A DNA stretch of 64,000 nucleotides from Phymatolithon calcareum (taxonomy: Eukaryota > Rhodophyta > Florideophyceae > Hapalidiales), in assembly GCA_977006965.1 (NCBI GenBank), contig OZ345378.1:1302001-1366000 (forward strand), in the 5' to 3' direction. The position numbers were made by a program, and so were the translations under genes. The notes beneath the pieces were generated by a model. It was given only the letters and a program-made list of their open reading frames with translations. It ran no database searches and was not told where the DNA came from. Position 1 is the stretch's first letter. Each line of letters begins with the position of its first letter. Below, in pieces: positions 21,843 through 32,900 of the stretch.

Positions 21843-24390
21843 CCCCCATCAGTTTTCCTGGGAGAAGTTCGATTCCGAGCTCTCGGCCGGTACACGCCTT
21901 TGTTCGTTCTCCACCATGGCGACTCCTTGTGCCGAGCGCTGTACTTGCCGTAGAGCACCTGGGGGGACCCATGGGCCGTGGGAATACTATGGGGCCTGTC
22001 TCGTTCGGATTCGCGACCAGCACGTCTCCAATCCTCTCTAGCCCCGCGGTCACCGTTGGTGCAGCGCTTATGCGGCGCATCTCCTGCTGCTGGTGCGGTT
22101 GCAGGAATTTGAAGTTCTCAGTCCGAAGGACGCCGAAGTTCGGGTCTTGAGCCGAACGGTCCCGATGGGGGCAATGCGGGCGCCGGTGTCCTATGCCAAG
22201 GCAGCAGCAGCAAACGTTAACCTGGGCTTGTGGAGGATTCACCCACCCTGGACGAGCAGGCTTCGTTGCCGGCGGCACCTGCGCCCCGACGACCGGTGAA
22301 CGGTCTGGTGCCCCCTTCCGTTGAGGTTGTCGAAACCTGGGGGGGTTAGGATCTCGACTGACCAAATGAGCTTCATGGCAGCCCGGTGGGAACACTTGGT
22401 TGTAACGAGTATCGACCGACGGATCATCGGAGCAGCAATCGTGTCGTGGCGTCTGCCCAACAGCGAACACCGGCTGGTCGGGCCCTAGCTGACGGGGCTC
22501 TCCGCAGTAAGATTGTGAGTGGGCTGGGTCGTCTTGGGGCCAGATCTCCATGGCCTGTCCAGGCCGCGTGCGTTTCCCGAGGAGGGCGCGGTGTGAGTCC
22601 CGAAAGGCCCGCGCCCGCCTGACGAACTCGTCGAAAGACACCCCTCCCCACAGCGCCTTGTTGCTCAGGATGACCTGCCTGATGTCGGCGTGTGTCCCGA
22701 GGATGAATCGAGTTATTAGCTGGTTCTCCGAGAACACGTTTCCGCATTGGCGCGCAGAGTCACGGAGCCGTAGTCCAAATGCTCGCTCATTCTCCTTGTC
22801 CCCCTGCCGCAAGCCGTCAAACTCGGTCACGGCGGCGATAATGACCTCCTCAGTCGCAAACGCCTTGAGAAGGTGTTGGACCACCTCCGGATACGACGAG
22901 AATCCTTTGAGGCGAGATGTGCCAAGGCCGTTGTAAGAGTCGAATTGTCGCCTGGCCCCTCCGGCCAGGTATGTCGACATCAGGCGGACTGCTGCGCCTT
23001 CGGGAATATCATTGTCATCGCATGTGGTCCTGAACGCGGAGAGGAATTGGAGGACCTCGATGGGTCGCTCACCCGAAAAACTGTTGCTGTCCATAGCATG
23101 GCGTGTAAGCCTCTGGAACTGACCAATCATGGCCGAAACCTTGGCCCCGGAGCGTTGGCTAGTGTTCAAGAGGCGGTAGCGCCGATAAGAAAGGGCCTCA
23201 TTAAAGCTCTCGTGAGAGCACTTGAGCTCCTTGAGGCCGCGGTACTTGGGGCCCTTGCCCCTCGATGAACGTTCAGTCTCCTCGCCCCTTTCTCGGTGGG
23301 CTCGATGTGTCCTTCTCTTATCACTACGCGCCCTCCGGCGAGGGTACCGACGGTCTATAGGTTCGCCGCGCTTCCCTATGGAGCTGCTTATGTGCGACCG
23401 GGAACCGGACCCCGACGAGGAGGAGTCCTCCGACGAGCTAGGAGAGCAGACACGCGACCCGAGCTCCATTTGGAGCGAAAAGGGATTGGGTTCATTAATG
23501 ACCGTTTTCTGGTCGTCGTCGGTGTAACGGCGTCTCATCCTAGACGCCGGTTCCGCCTCGTGGAGGCGACGTGTTTCGACTTGATCCTTGAACGCAGCCA
23601 GTTCGGCCTGCACAGCGGCGACCCGCCCGTCAACAGACGCGACTGCGTCATGATTGGCGAAATGAGTCGTTCTCTCAGTGAGGCGTCCTTCGAGCTCCAA
23701 GGTCATGGATTGCATGATATTTTCTTGGATAACTGCGGAGCGGTCTTGGATTGCCTCGGGCAGCTTGGCATCGATCGCCGCATTGACCGTCTCTTCGATC
23801 GTCGACGGAAGATCCCTCATTTGGGAAGAAAGCTGCGCGATCGCGGGCACCAGGTCTTCGGGGTTCCCGGGAGCGAGCATATTGGACTCGGCCTTCCCGA
23901 TCCTTCCCCGAGCTGCATCAAGCTCCGATCGGGGGACTCCGGTGTCCGACTGATCACGATTTGTATTTCGGGGGACGTTGGCGCTTACTTGAGCGGTGGC
24001 GCCTTCATCACCCCGAGGGGAATCTTGAGATGCCCTCAGGCCTGGACGGTCGGCCGGCGCACTGGTGGATGTCTCCACCGGCGCCGATCGGGGGCCCAAC
24101 GAGCGTAGGGTCAAAGTTGCCACGGACCGACGACATGGACGAATCGTCTTCGTCGTCAAGGGCGCCACGCGGCACCGACGCTGGCCGAACAGGGGCCGAA
24201 GTGGGTGTATCGGTTGATCGGCCGTACCGAGCCTCGATCTCTTTAGCCCGCAGCTGAGAAGCTCGGGTGGAGCGAGTTCGAGGACCGCGTCGGTCATGTT
24301 GGCTAGCAAGAATGTGGAGATCTGCGTTCCTTGTTTTCCCCCAGTGCTTGGGGTCTTGGTAAGGCAGATCTGCCGAAGGATCGCGAGCAT
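21832..24390 (-). CDS. Gypsy gag polyprotein
   Basis: An 852-codon frame with an ATG at 24390. The N-terminal third is low-complexity and coiled-coil-prone (DLPSTIEETVNAAIDAKLPE; VAAVQAELAAFKDQVE), followed by a Ser/Arg-rich region. The centre (about residues 430-620) resembles the retrotransposon gag capsid core, with ERPIEVLQFLSAFRTTC, LMSTYLAGGARRQFD and FGLRLRDSARQCG. A perfect CCHC zinc knuckle (C-x2-C-x4-H-x4-C, around CCCCLGIGHRRPHC) lies near residue 760. The last codons overlap the protease frame, as expected for frameshift expression or decay. It is longer than most gags because of the N-terminal extension. Confidence 0.75.
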   Translation of the reverse strand: MLAILRQICLTKTPSTGGKQGTQISTFLLANMTDAVLELAPPELLSCGLKRSRLGTADQPIHPLRPLFGQRRCRVAPLTTKTIRPCRRSVATLTLRSLGPRSAPVETSTSAPADRPGLRASQDSPRGDEGATAQVSANVPRNTNRDQSDTGVPRSELDAARGRIGKAESNMLAPGNPEDLVPAIAQLSSQMRDLPSTIEETVNAAIDAKLPEAIQDRSAVIQENIMQSMTLELEGRLTERTTHFANHDAVASVDGRVAAVQAELAAFKDQVETRRLHEAEPASRMRRRYTDDDQKTVINEPNPFSLQMELGSRVCSPSSSEDSSSSGSGSRSHISSSIGKRGEPIDRRYPRRRARSDKRRTHRAHRERGEETERSSRGKGPKYRGLKELKCSHESFNEALSYRRYRLLNTSQRSGAKVSAMIGQFQRLTRHAMDSNSFSGERPIEVLQFLSAFRTTCDDNDIPEGAAVRLMSTYLAGGARRQFDSYNGLGTSRLKGFSSYPEVVQHLLKAFATEEVIIAAVTEFDGLRQGDKENERAFGLRLRDSARQCGNVFSENQLITRFILGTHADIRQVILSNKALWGGVSFDEFVRRARAFRDSHRALLGKRTRPGQAMEIWPQDDPAHSQSYCGEPRQLGPDQPVFAVGQTPRHDCCSDDPSVDTRYNQVFPPGCHEAHLVSRDPNPPRFRQPQRKGAPDRSPVVGAQVPPATKPARPGWVNPPQAQVNVCCCCLGIGHRRPHCPHRDRSAQDPNFGVLRTENFKFLQPHQQQEMRRISAAPTVTAGLERIGDVLVANPNETGPIVFPRPMGPPRCSTASTALGTRSRHGGERTKACTGRELGIELLPGKLMGDAP

Positions 24391-24922
24391 TTGTGAACCG
24401 TTCTAGGTCGGGAGACCACTTGTGGTGGTGCAGATCGGCGGATCGATGTCACTAAGTAGTTCGGTAACGGTTGGCCGTTGAGGCCGTGCAAGGCTCCAGC
24501 GATTGGTCTCTCCCGATGGAGCATAGTGGCAGAGCAAAAAACAAAACACACACACGGACTTGGGGTCCAATCGCAAGAGGACACCAACGTCCGTACGCAG
24601 ACACAGGGGCGAGGGTCCTAGGACCGAGGCTTGACCGACGGCGCAGAGTCGAAGTCGTACGCGAGGCCTTCCCTGAGGCGAAAGGTCCGCGAAGGTTGGA
24701 ACTGAAAACGGTCTATCTAGACCAAACACGGGTTGCCCCTTTTACTGAGGGCCGGCAGCCAAAAGCCCGCCATATACTACTAAATCGGTCTTATCATACT
24801 AGAAATAAACCTAAACGGAGTGGACGACGGAGTCGAGGGCACAGTGTGTAAGCCCATGTGAGCTGTAATGGTCGGGGAAAAGCAAGGCCTCAGGGTCACC
24901 CATCCATACTACTACATCCCGA
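24391..24922. other. Gypsy leader / possible 5' LTR remnant
   Basis: No gene is supported. This lies upstream of gag in the element's own direction, so leader and 5' LTR would be expected here. On the minus strand there is a TATATGG word near 24770, but no second copy of this sequence was found to the left of pol. Confidence 0.3.
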
Positions 24923-25550
24923 ATGCATAAACCGTCTTTAAAATGCGATGCACTCGGAAGTGCAGTGTCTGAGTGGGTGCACGATCAGTATGTAAGGAAT
25001 GTGTTCGTGTCTAGCGATTTGATTAAGGAGAAAGGACGACAACGACTCCTATCCATGGTTAACGATGCCCTTCCTGGCGATGAGAAAATTCAGTTGCAGT
25101 TCTCAAATGGTTGCTCGACGGCTTTAAGAAACGTAACAAGCTCAAGTTCCATAGTTCACATGGCGAGTGCGCCGATGCAGACTATGCTGACATTGCGTGT
25201 GAGCCGCCTCCTATCAAACAGCGATTATCTAAGTATGGTGTCAATGACATATAGAACGCAGAAGAATTCGGCCTGTACTACATGATGGCACCAACGCAAA
25301 CCATCGCGATAGGGCCTCTTCCGGGATGATCCTACGACCTCTCATGAAGAAGGAAATGAAATCGACGAGGTACACATGCTCCCGATGAAAGAGCAGCTCC
25401 GTCACATCGGACGTTCAATTCGAATTCTCGATAAGCGTAGGCTTTGCAATACCGCTGCTCGTCGTGACCTTACAGCCGCTCAGCGAGAAATCTGGGCCGA
25501 GTACAAGACCCAGATGCGACAGAGGAGCATTACTGATTGGATGAAGTAGA
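24923..25550 (+). pseudogene. pogo/Tigger-like transposase, core deleted
   Basis: The first frame reads SEWVHDQYVRNVFVSSDLIK, then LPGDEKIQLQFSNG, which is the CENP-B-type HTH of Tigger transposases. After a one-base frame change it continues LDGFKKRNKLKFHSSHGECA, then PPIKQRLSKYGVND and, past a TAG, NAEEFGLYYMMAPTQTIAIG. This is the start of the DDE region, with the NADE(F)G-type Asp replaced by Glu-Glu. After PLPG a TGA follows, and the sequence jumps directly to an acidic C-terminal tail ending in RSITDWMK. Most of the DDE catalytic core is therefore deleted, as is the N-terminal psq-type HTH. Confidence 0.7.
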
Positions 25551-25615
25551 ATAAGTAACGGGCAAGTGCGAGTTTGCACAGCACCTCAGCGTAATGAGAT
25601 TATGATAAATTTCTC

Positions 25616-25686
25616 TTGTTGCAAAACCCCTCTTACTGCACAAAAGGACTGTCTACGAAGTCTTTGCAATTAGAGAGGTCTTACTG
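25616..25686 (-). repeat. pogo/Tigger-like terminal repeat (right)
   Basis: Read on the minus strand it begins CAGTAAGACCTCTCTAATTG and is followed outward by TA (25687-25688). It lies about 65 bases after the transposase stop. It pairs with the repeat at 16144. Confidence 0.7.
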
Positions 25687-25891
25687 TACAGGATGATTTG
25701 GTGCCGTTTGACTGTGTGTATAAGCCGGGCCGCAAGCGCAAGAAGCCCTACTTGCCGTCCGAAATGAGGGCCCGTTATTGATCCTTGTGCGGAAACACTG
25801 ACCACTTTCCGCAGACATGCAGGAGGTCCAACATCCACAACCTTGTCGAGGCGTAACAAAACACATCGACAAATCGGCTCAGTCCATGATC

Positions 25892-25959
25892 ATCGACCTT
25901 ACCGTCTGCGATGACGGAGATGCTCGTCGACCTTACCGTCTGCGATGACGGAGATGCTC
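25892..25959 (+). repeat. Tandem duplication, 2 x 34 bp
   Basis: Two consecutive copies of a 34-bp unit (starting TCGACCTTACCGTCTGCGAT) differ only at the first base, so the duplication is recent. Confidence 0.85.
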
Positions 25960-26099
25960 CTTGCGACCTAAAGCATTGAGAGTAGCGCGCGCAATAAATT
26001 TTACTGTCGCATACAGTAGATTGCTTAGACAAACGGATGAGTAGTAGTTTTGGCTAGGGTGAGTTATGATAGTACGCTTGCGTAGTAGGTTCGGCGACG

Positions 26100-26132
26100 G
26101 GTGGCCATGTAGTGAATTTTTCCCACTTTTGG
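26100..26132 (+). repeat. Dispersed motif, rearranged copy
   Basis: GGTGGCCATGTAGTGAATTT is followed by TTCCCACTTTTGG. The same two modules occur in reversed order at 26375-26407. A third copy lies inverted at 14814-14846. Confidence 0.65.
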
Positions 26133-26374
26133 AGTATGGGTGTATGTATGTAAACTGATTTCTCCTCGATGGGGCTCGCAAGGCAGTATGATAAAACCTG
26201 GGCAGCAGCTGCCCACGTTGTATCATACTATTCCTTTATTGCTGAATTATCTTCTACTTAGATTACGGCAGGGCGTTATTTCAGCTAGGTAATTAGGAAA
26301 GCACTCCTTCTCTGCCTACCGCTGGAGATATGATTCGATTCCACCGGGAGCAAAAGCGGTGGTTCCACGATCCG

Positions 26375-26407
26375 CCCACTTTTGGTGGCCATGTAGTGAA
26401 TTTCCTC
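26375..26407 (+). repeat. Dispersed 33-bp motif
   Basis: CCCACTTTTGGTGGCCATGT followed by AGTGAATTTCCTC. It matches 14814-14846 (inverted) at 31 of 33 positions. The pair at 26100 and 26375 brackets about 270 bases that could be a small element. Confidence 0.7.
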
Positions 26408-29309
26408 GATCCCGTTTCGACATAACACACTTTTGCGTGCTCAGGTGGACAGGGGGCGATGCCAATTGCAGGGGAAGACGGATTCTCCGGAGGGCGGGAT
26501 CGTTCGCATGTCATTTGTGGACCAATATAACCGTACAGATTGATCCCTGGGTCTGCCACCAACTCTTGAACCGACGTGGCTCCAAGACAGCTCGATTGTT
26601 TCGTTTTTCAACCCACTCATCCGGACAATATAGAAAGTCTTGAACTTAAGTTGGTTCGACTCTGCTCCTAAGGTTGCGGGATGTACGCGCGCACTGCATC
26701 GCCAACCCTTACTTCTGGGTATCCTGCCCTGCGTCCTGCTAAAGCTTTCACTGCCAAAACAAGAATTACGCAAGTACTACTAAACACAATATCCTTAGCG
26801 AACTACAAGAGCCTTGGGAGTTGGTAACCTCAAATGTATCTGTGGCAATTCCTATGGTGCACCCCTGGCACCGGCCAACTCAGGAGCCCATGATTCTCCG
26901 CCTTAGCGAGTGATCAGTAGATCGCGAACTCGACAAAGCTCCAGAGAGGCATACAGTTGGCTGCGGCTGCGTCGTCCCTTTGCTTGCTTGTAGAGACCCG
27001 AACACTCTGAACATATATATGCCGAGATTGTTAGGAAACGTCTTCACGAGCGCAGCCCTCATGTACGTCACAACTTGTTCATTTACTTCCCCCTCTTCCG
27101 GTGTTACCGAGCGTCATACCACTGCGTTGCTCTCCTGTAAAAAATCATTGGCCCTGGAGTAACTTTCACACTAATCTATAGTCTCATATGCACCGGGTGC
27201 TTCATGGAGGCCAGCGAATCGTAACATCGAAAGCTTGATCTTTGAGTATACGTTGACGCTCGCATTTCTAAAGGTAGCACTGAAAAGCCGACATTCATCG
27301 ACTTCCCTGTCTGTTGCTGTAGTTCTCTTCTAGGATCATTGTGCGGTACATAAGAAAAAAAAGCCCGCCCCAAGTAGGGTCACCGATACATCAATCAACC
27401 ATGCAGTAAATCAACAGCTTCTTCCTAACCTTCTCGTCAAATCTGAACCACACCCACCTGCCAAACGCCATAGCGGCTCAGGTTCACGGCTTTTAAACTA
27501 AAATTGATTATACCAATGCGGAGACGATCGGTTTCGCCGAAGGATGTGAATCTTCGAAAATGTCTTCACCGGACACGGATTTATAACTTCATCGTCGAAA
27601 GAGATGTTCAGATTCTGCTCACCACCACGTTAATCCCCGCCGACACGTGGGAGAACGGGGCTGATACGCATCATAGCGATACTGCCAACTTCTAGAATAA
27701 ATTACATATCTCTCTCACCAACACGTCAAGATCAACAATCCTGCCATGACCATGATTAAACAAATCTATTCTCGTTTCCAACCCAAGCAACTACGCTATG
27801 GAGCCCAGGTACAACCATAATACCAAAACCATACACTGCACGGTGTAAACGTTGCAGTGGAGATCTGCGATAGGTCGAACGTGGGAGCACTGCCACCAGA
27901 CTCTTTCCGGTAAGGTTACGGTCCAAACTCTGACATTTTGGGGACAGACAGAATTCCATCTATGCGCATTACGGTAAGGTTACACTTACAGAGAAACTAC
28001 AGATACAAGCGTCACTCGCGGCAGGACTTCAAAGGTTTGAAGGACTGCCACGTTTGTGATTTGTATCATATGTGGCAATGATTCAGTAGTGCTCTATGAA
28101 CAAGGATTGTGGTAAGTTACGAAGTGCATTTCATGATGCAAGTGTATTTTAATACATGTGCCGCCGTTTCCCGAGCTGGGACAAATTGTGGAGCAGATAT
28201 TCATAAACTGTAAATATGCACGGAGTCATTTCTCTAGCACATCGATTCCGTGCATAGGAGTCTAATTATGAGAATTTTATTCTAAATACCTGTAATATTA
28301 ATTTTAAAAAATAGATAATAGTAGAGCTTAGACGGAGAGCTGTTTTCGTAAAAACTATTGGACATGCGCCAAACTGTTCCATAAAAAGTTCAGTCTATCA
28401 TAGTTTCCTAACAGTGGAATTCCTAACAGTGAAAATGTGCCTTCTGATAATCACGCTAAAAAGTAAAGGAAAATAATCGAAGTATTACAGTATGAGAAAT
28501 CTGCCCCGAATTCTGGTTGGTGTATTAATTGTGTGACTATACGACGCAAGGGGGATCAAAAGGATGAGAACCGTGCGAAGTTTACTACTTACCCACAATT
28601 GGACGCGAAGCCAGCGAAGGGAATTAGTAACGGTCCTTGAGCACATGACTGACCACTGGCCACGCCCTCTGAGGTGGAGACCAGCAGCACCGCACAGCGT
28701 CGCATTGGGGGTAATTTGGCCTGACAGTAGCCGAACAAGAAGAGATTGCCCTAACGAGATATCCCATAGCAGGTATGATACACGCAGCTAGAAACACTCC
28801 AGAATGAAAAGTTGCCAACTTACTCCGTCAAGGGGGCACCGGGCACCTCAATAAAATGAATTACTCTGTAGTAGTATCCAGAGTAATACTCTATTCTGTA
28901 CATTTCTGTTATGTGGTTTCTCTGCTTGGCGGTAAGGTGACATTAAATTAGGGCAAAGGCCAAGGCATTCACTCTCGTCAGCTGACGACTCGTGTTCAGG
29001 GTTTCATTACAGTATCCGATAGCTTGAAGATCGCAATCTAGAATAGAACACGCGTGCAAGATGAAAATTTTCATGACGAAATTCGCAAGTCGCTGGGCAA
29101 ATACCGCGCTCGCCGATTGCCACATTCGCCGATGGGTGAGTGCGGCAAATCTGCTCGGACGGAGGTACAGGTCAATAACTTTACGCGCCAAGTTAGCTGG
29201 AAGACTTACAGTCCCGTATCAAAAGTGCGATGATGCGATTGAAATGCTCAAACACCAGGCGGTACTCTGATAGTAGGACACCACTGCAAATGTTCATTTA
29301 TAGGACATC

Positions 29310-29364
29310 AAACATCGCGGCCTGATAAGACATGATGATTATGTCTTATCAGGCCGCGATGTTT
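29310..29364. repeat. Perfect 24-bp hairpin, 7-base loop
   Basis: The left arm (29310-29333, starting AAACATCGCGGCC) and the right arm (29341-29364) are exact inverted copies. The absence of any mismatch in neutral-looking DNA suggests recent formation or selection. Confidence 0.85.
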
Positions 29365-29475
29365 AGGACTCCCATTGGCATTTTCTCGAATATTATTGAA
29401 AATGGCCACTACTGCAGTGAGGAGTTCTCTGTGGTACAGTATTTTTGAATTCAATAAGTGCTGTAATGGTGAATA

Positions 29476-29500
29476 CTCATACAGTATGATACTGTATGAG
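29476..29500. repeat. Perfect 12-bp palindrome
   Basis: CTCATACAGTAT, a single G, then its exact reverse complement. It lies about 110 bases from the larger hairpin. Confidence 0.8.
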
Positions 29501-29994
29501 AATTCAACGCCACCAATGCACATAAACGCAACGACCAACGATGCCGTTTCGAAACGGGCCTGATACAAGTATGCTTACATAAGACAGAATTCGCAGTTTT
29601 GTACAGCTGGGATACTTCCACGGCGCCTTCTGTTGCCATTTCGGAACACAGAGAAATATACTTCTTTGATACTCCCCTGACTACAGTTCCAGCCTTCCCT
29701 CATTAATTGTGAGCACGTTGCCAAAACTGCGGTATCCTCTGGTGCTGTGCGACCACTTTCGTTTCAAACATTCTCCAGAACCGGCCCAGGAAATCGCTCC
29801 GATTCAGGAAAGCTGTTCCAATGCGAACAAGTTTCTCATTTACCTCCCGATGACGTCGATCATCACTACGTGTGCGCGAGACGCCACTCCACCTTCCCGA
29901 CTCCCCCGCCACTGCGCTCAACAGCTCTCCTACAAATATCGACTTGTCGTCCACCAGTGGTCGGCGTAGAGGTCAGTGCCGAGAGACCGGAACC

Positions 29995-32900
29995 ATGTTC
30001 GCCCGCCTTGCCATCCTCCTGGCGCTCGGCCTTTGTGCCACTGCGGCCCAGCTCCGCATCAATTGTGGTGGTCCCTACATTGGGAACATCGGCTGGCGTA
30101 AAGACACCGGCAAATACCGCGTCCCCCAAGCCCCTTTCTCTCGCGGCTTCGTCTCTAACAACGATGTCGTCGCCAGCGGCAATTGGGCCCCCGTGTACAA
30201 ATCTCATGCCTACGCATTCGGCACCAGCGATCTCGAGTATCAGATCCCTGTCCCCGCTGATTTTTACAATGTCTTCCTGCTTTTCGCCGAAACCTGGAGC
30301 GGCGCCAGTAAGGGCGTGAGAGAGTTCCGTCTTGTCGTCAACGGTGAAGAAATTGTCCCCGCTCTCGATGTGTTTGACAAAGGCGGCGGCCTCAACAGAG
30401 CAGTGTACATCCCCATTTCTCAAGTTAATGCTACTTCCGGCTATGTGAATGTCACCCTCGGCCGTATCCCCGGCAAGAACAATCCCATGATCTCTGGTAT
30501 TGTTGTCGAGGGCACGGACCCCTCTGCAAAGGTTGGCATTGAAGGAATTGGCGTCCCACCTGGGACCCCCTTCCCTACAGTCTCGGCTTCCGCCTCCGCA
30601 TCCGCCTCCGCCTCCGCATCTGCGTACGCTTCGGTGTCTATATCCCCCAGCGTATACATATCTTACCTCCCCAGCGTATGCTCTACCACCTCCGTTCTTC
30701 TGAATGCTGGAGGTCCAGCCATTGCAGAGTACAGTGCCGACAATTTGGGCTACATCGATGGACCTTTCGGTTTTGCGTACACCAGCAAGGTGCCGGTGAC
30801 TGTGGAAGCGGGTTCCAACACTGCCCCGCTTTACCTCACCGAGCGTTACACCAAGTCGGCCGCTCTTACTTACAAGATCCCTGTTCCGGAAGGAACATAC
30901 ACTGTGACCTCCATGCACGCCGAGTCTTACTTCACGGCAGCCGGTAAGCGTGTGTTCAGTATCATGATTAACGGTGCTGAGGTTGAGACTTCGTTTGATA
31001 TCTTCGTTGCGGCTGGGAATGCGAAGGATTTTGCGGTTGAGTTGACGTACACTGGTATTGTGCCGGTGGACGGAGTTATCACCATTTCGTATATCAAGTC
31101 TCCTTACAACAACCCGCTTGTGAATGCTATCAAGGTCGTGTCGACGTGCGGTGAAACGCCCACACCCACCGTGAGTGCGTCCGTATCCGCAAGTGTTGAG
31201 CCAACCATCACGCCCACTGTGTCGGCGTCTGCTTCTGCGTCTGTTGCACCCAGTGTGGGCTTGTGCTCTGGCAGCCCTGTACTCCTGAACGTTGGTGGAC
31301 TGGCCGAGGCCGGATACAGCGCTGATAAGACCGCCTATATTGAAGGGAACATTGGTAAGGTGTACACCAGCAAGGTGCCGGTGACTGTGGAAGCTGGTTC
31401 CAACACTGCCCCGCTTTACCTCACCGAGCGTTACACCGAGGCGGCCGCTCTTACGTACAAGATCCCTGTGTCTGCAGGAACATACGCTGTGACCTCCATG
31501 CATGCTGAGTCTTACTTCACGGGTGCCGGTAAGCGTGTGTTCAACATCATGATTAACGGTGCTGCGGTTGAGACTTCGTTTGATATCTTCGCTTCGGCTG
31601 GGAATGCGAAGGATTTTGCGGTTGAGTTGACGTATACTGGTATTGTGCCGGTGGACGGATTTATCACCATTTCGTACATCAAGACTGCTAAGAACAACCC
31701 GCTTGTGAATGCTATCAAGATCTCTCCTGAGTGCGGCAGTCCAACTCCTTCTGTGACACCCACTGTGTCGGCGTCTGTATCCGCGTCTTCAGCGCCCTCT
31801 GTTTCGGTCACCACGCCTGTTCCGACCACCCCTGGGTCATGCGAGACGGGACGTGCAACGGATAGCTTCAAGATGAACATCGGTGGAGGTGCATTTACTG
31901 GATATGGCGCCGAGAACGAGGCGTATATTTCTGGACCTGCTGGCATCGTGTCGACCGTCTCGGCTCCAGTCACACTCGTTACCGGCGCGGACAACGCAGA
32001 TGTGTTTAAAACCCAGCGCTATACCACCGCCGGTGCTTTGACCTACAACATCCCTGTACCTACAGGAACTTACACTGTTACCACATTCCATGCTGAGAGC
32101 TACGTCAGCTCCGCTGCAGCGCGCTTTTTCAGCATTGTCATCAATGGCGATGTAGTTAAGGCAGACCTTGATGTATTCAGCGCAGCTGGTGGCATGAATA
32201 TCGCCCTTGTGCAAGAATTCGCGAATGTGTCCCCCGTGGGAGGTGTCATTTCCATTTCCTTCGCGAGGGGAGCTATTCAGAATCCGTTTGTGAATGCCAT
32301 CAAAATTACGGGAACTGGTGCTGATACTATCGCAGCCGGGTCAGGCTGCTCCGTGCCTGCTCCCTCACCGAGCGCAGCCCCTTCTTTTAACCCGAATAAT
32401 CCGCATGGGTGTGTTGTAATCAATGCTGGTGATTACATCGGCACGCTGGCAAACGACTGGACGGTGGAAGCGGACGGAGGATTGACGTACAAGAAGGGCG
32501 ACTTGAGTAAGAAAGTGGAAAAGGAGGGTACTTCCCCCCTAGAATACTCTTTTTCGGTGCCCCGAACCTCGCATTATGCTGTGTCAGTGGACATGACAAC
32601 AAAAGATGGTGTTGACTACAACGATAGTAAGACGCACTCTCTCTTACCTGCTATTCTGAACTTTCCTACTTGTACTTTTTTGTCCAGGTCTAACTGACTT
32701 TTCTTATTTTTTTCTGGTACAGTTTTTATGAAATTCGCCGGAGGTTTCACGTTCCGAAAGGAGGGAAGCATCAAGAACGGTGGAAAAGGCTATATCAAAG
32801 CTTACCATAACAAGAATGGCCGTGCGACAGAAGCGTACTCGGTCGACTTTAATCCTCATGCCATCAGCACATCGTCCGAGTTGCAGCCAGGTACAAACTA

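Larger units (their letters stand above)
17594..24390 (-). mobile_element. Ty3/Gypsy chromovirus, degraded
   Basis: On the minus strand the order is gag (24390-21832), protease (21842 to about 21430), RT, RNase H and integrase (21427-17939), then a chromodomain (about 17935-17700). This is the chromovirus arrangement. Lesions seen are frame changes between gag, protease and RT; in-frame stops in the protease; a small deletion after the RT YIDD motif; a stop before the chromodomain; and a frameshift inside it. No LTR pair could be found by eye on either side. The left flank is a polypurine tract, and the right flank (24391-24860) lacks a match on the left. Confidence 0.85.
25960..29994. other. 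Gene-poor DNA, repeats only
   Basis: About 4 kb before the second malectin gene has no supported coding region; all open frames are short, overlapping and without motifs. It carries the dispersed 33-bp motifs, a CGGTAAGGTTAC word repeated at about 27908 and 27971, AT-rich tracts at 28250-28330, and the palindromes at 29310 and 29476. The last 200-300 bases should hold the promoter and 5' UTR of the malectin gene. No clear TATA box is visible there. Confidence 0.4.

Noticed and set aside
23296-24108. 270-codon plus-strand frame
   Set aside because: It is antisense to the Gypsy gag frame, which has the zinc knuckle and capsid-like core.
29866-31503. 545-codon open frame on the minus strand over the malectin gene
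   Set aside because: It is antisense to a well-supported gene, rich in His/Arg/Gly from codon bias, and mirrors the repeat structure of the plus strand. It is a shadow.
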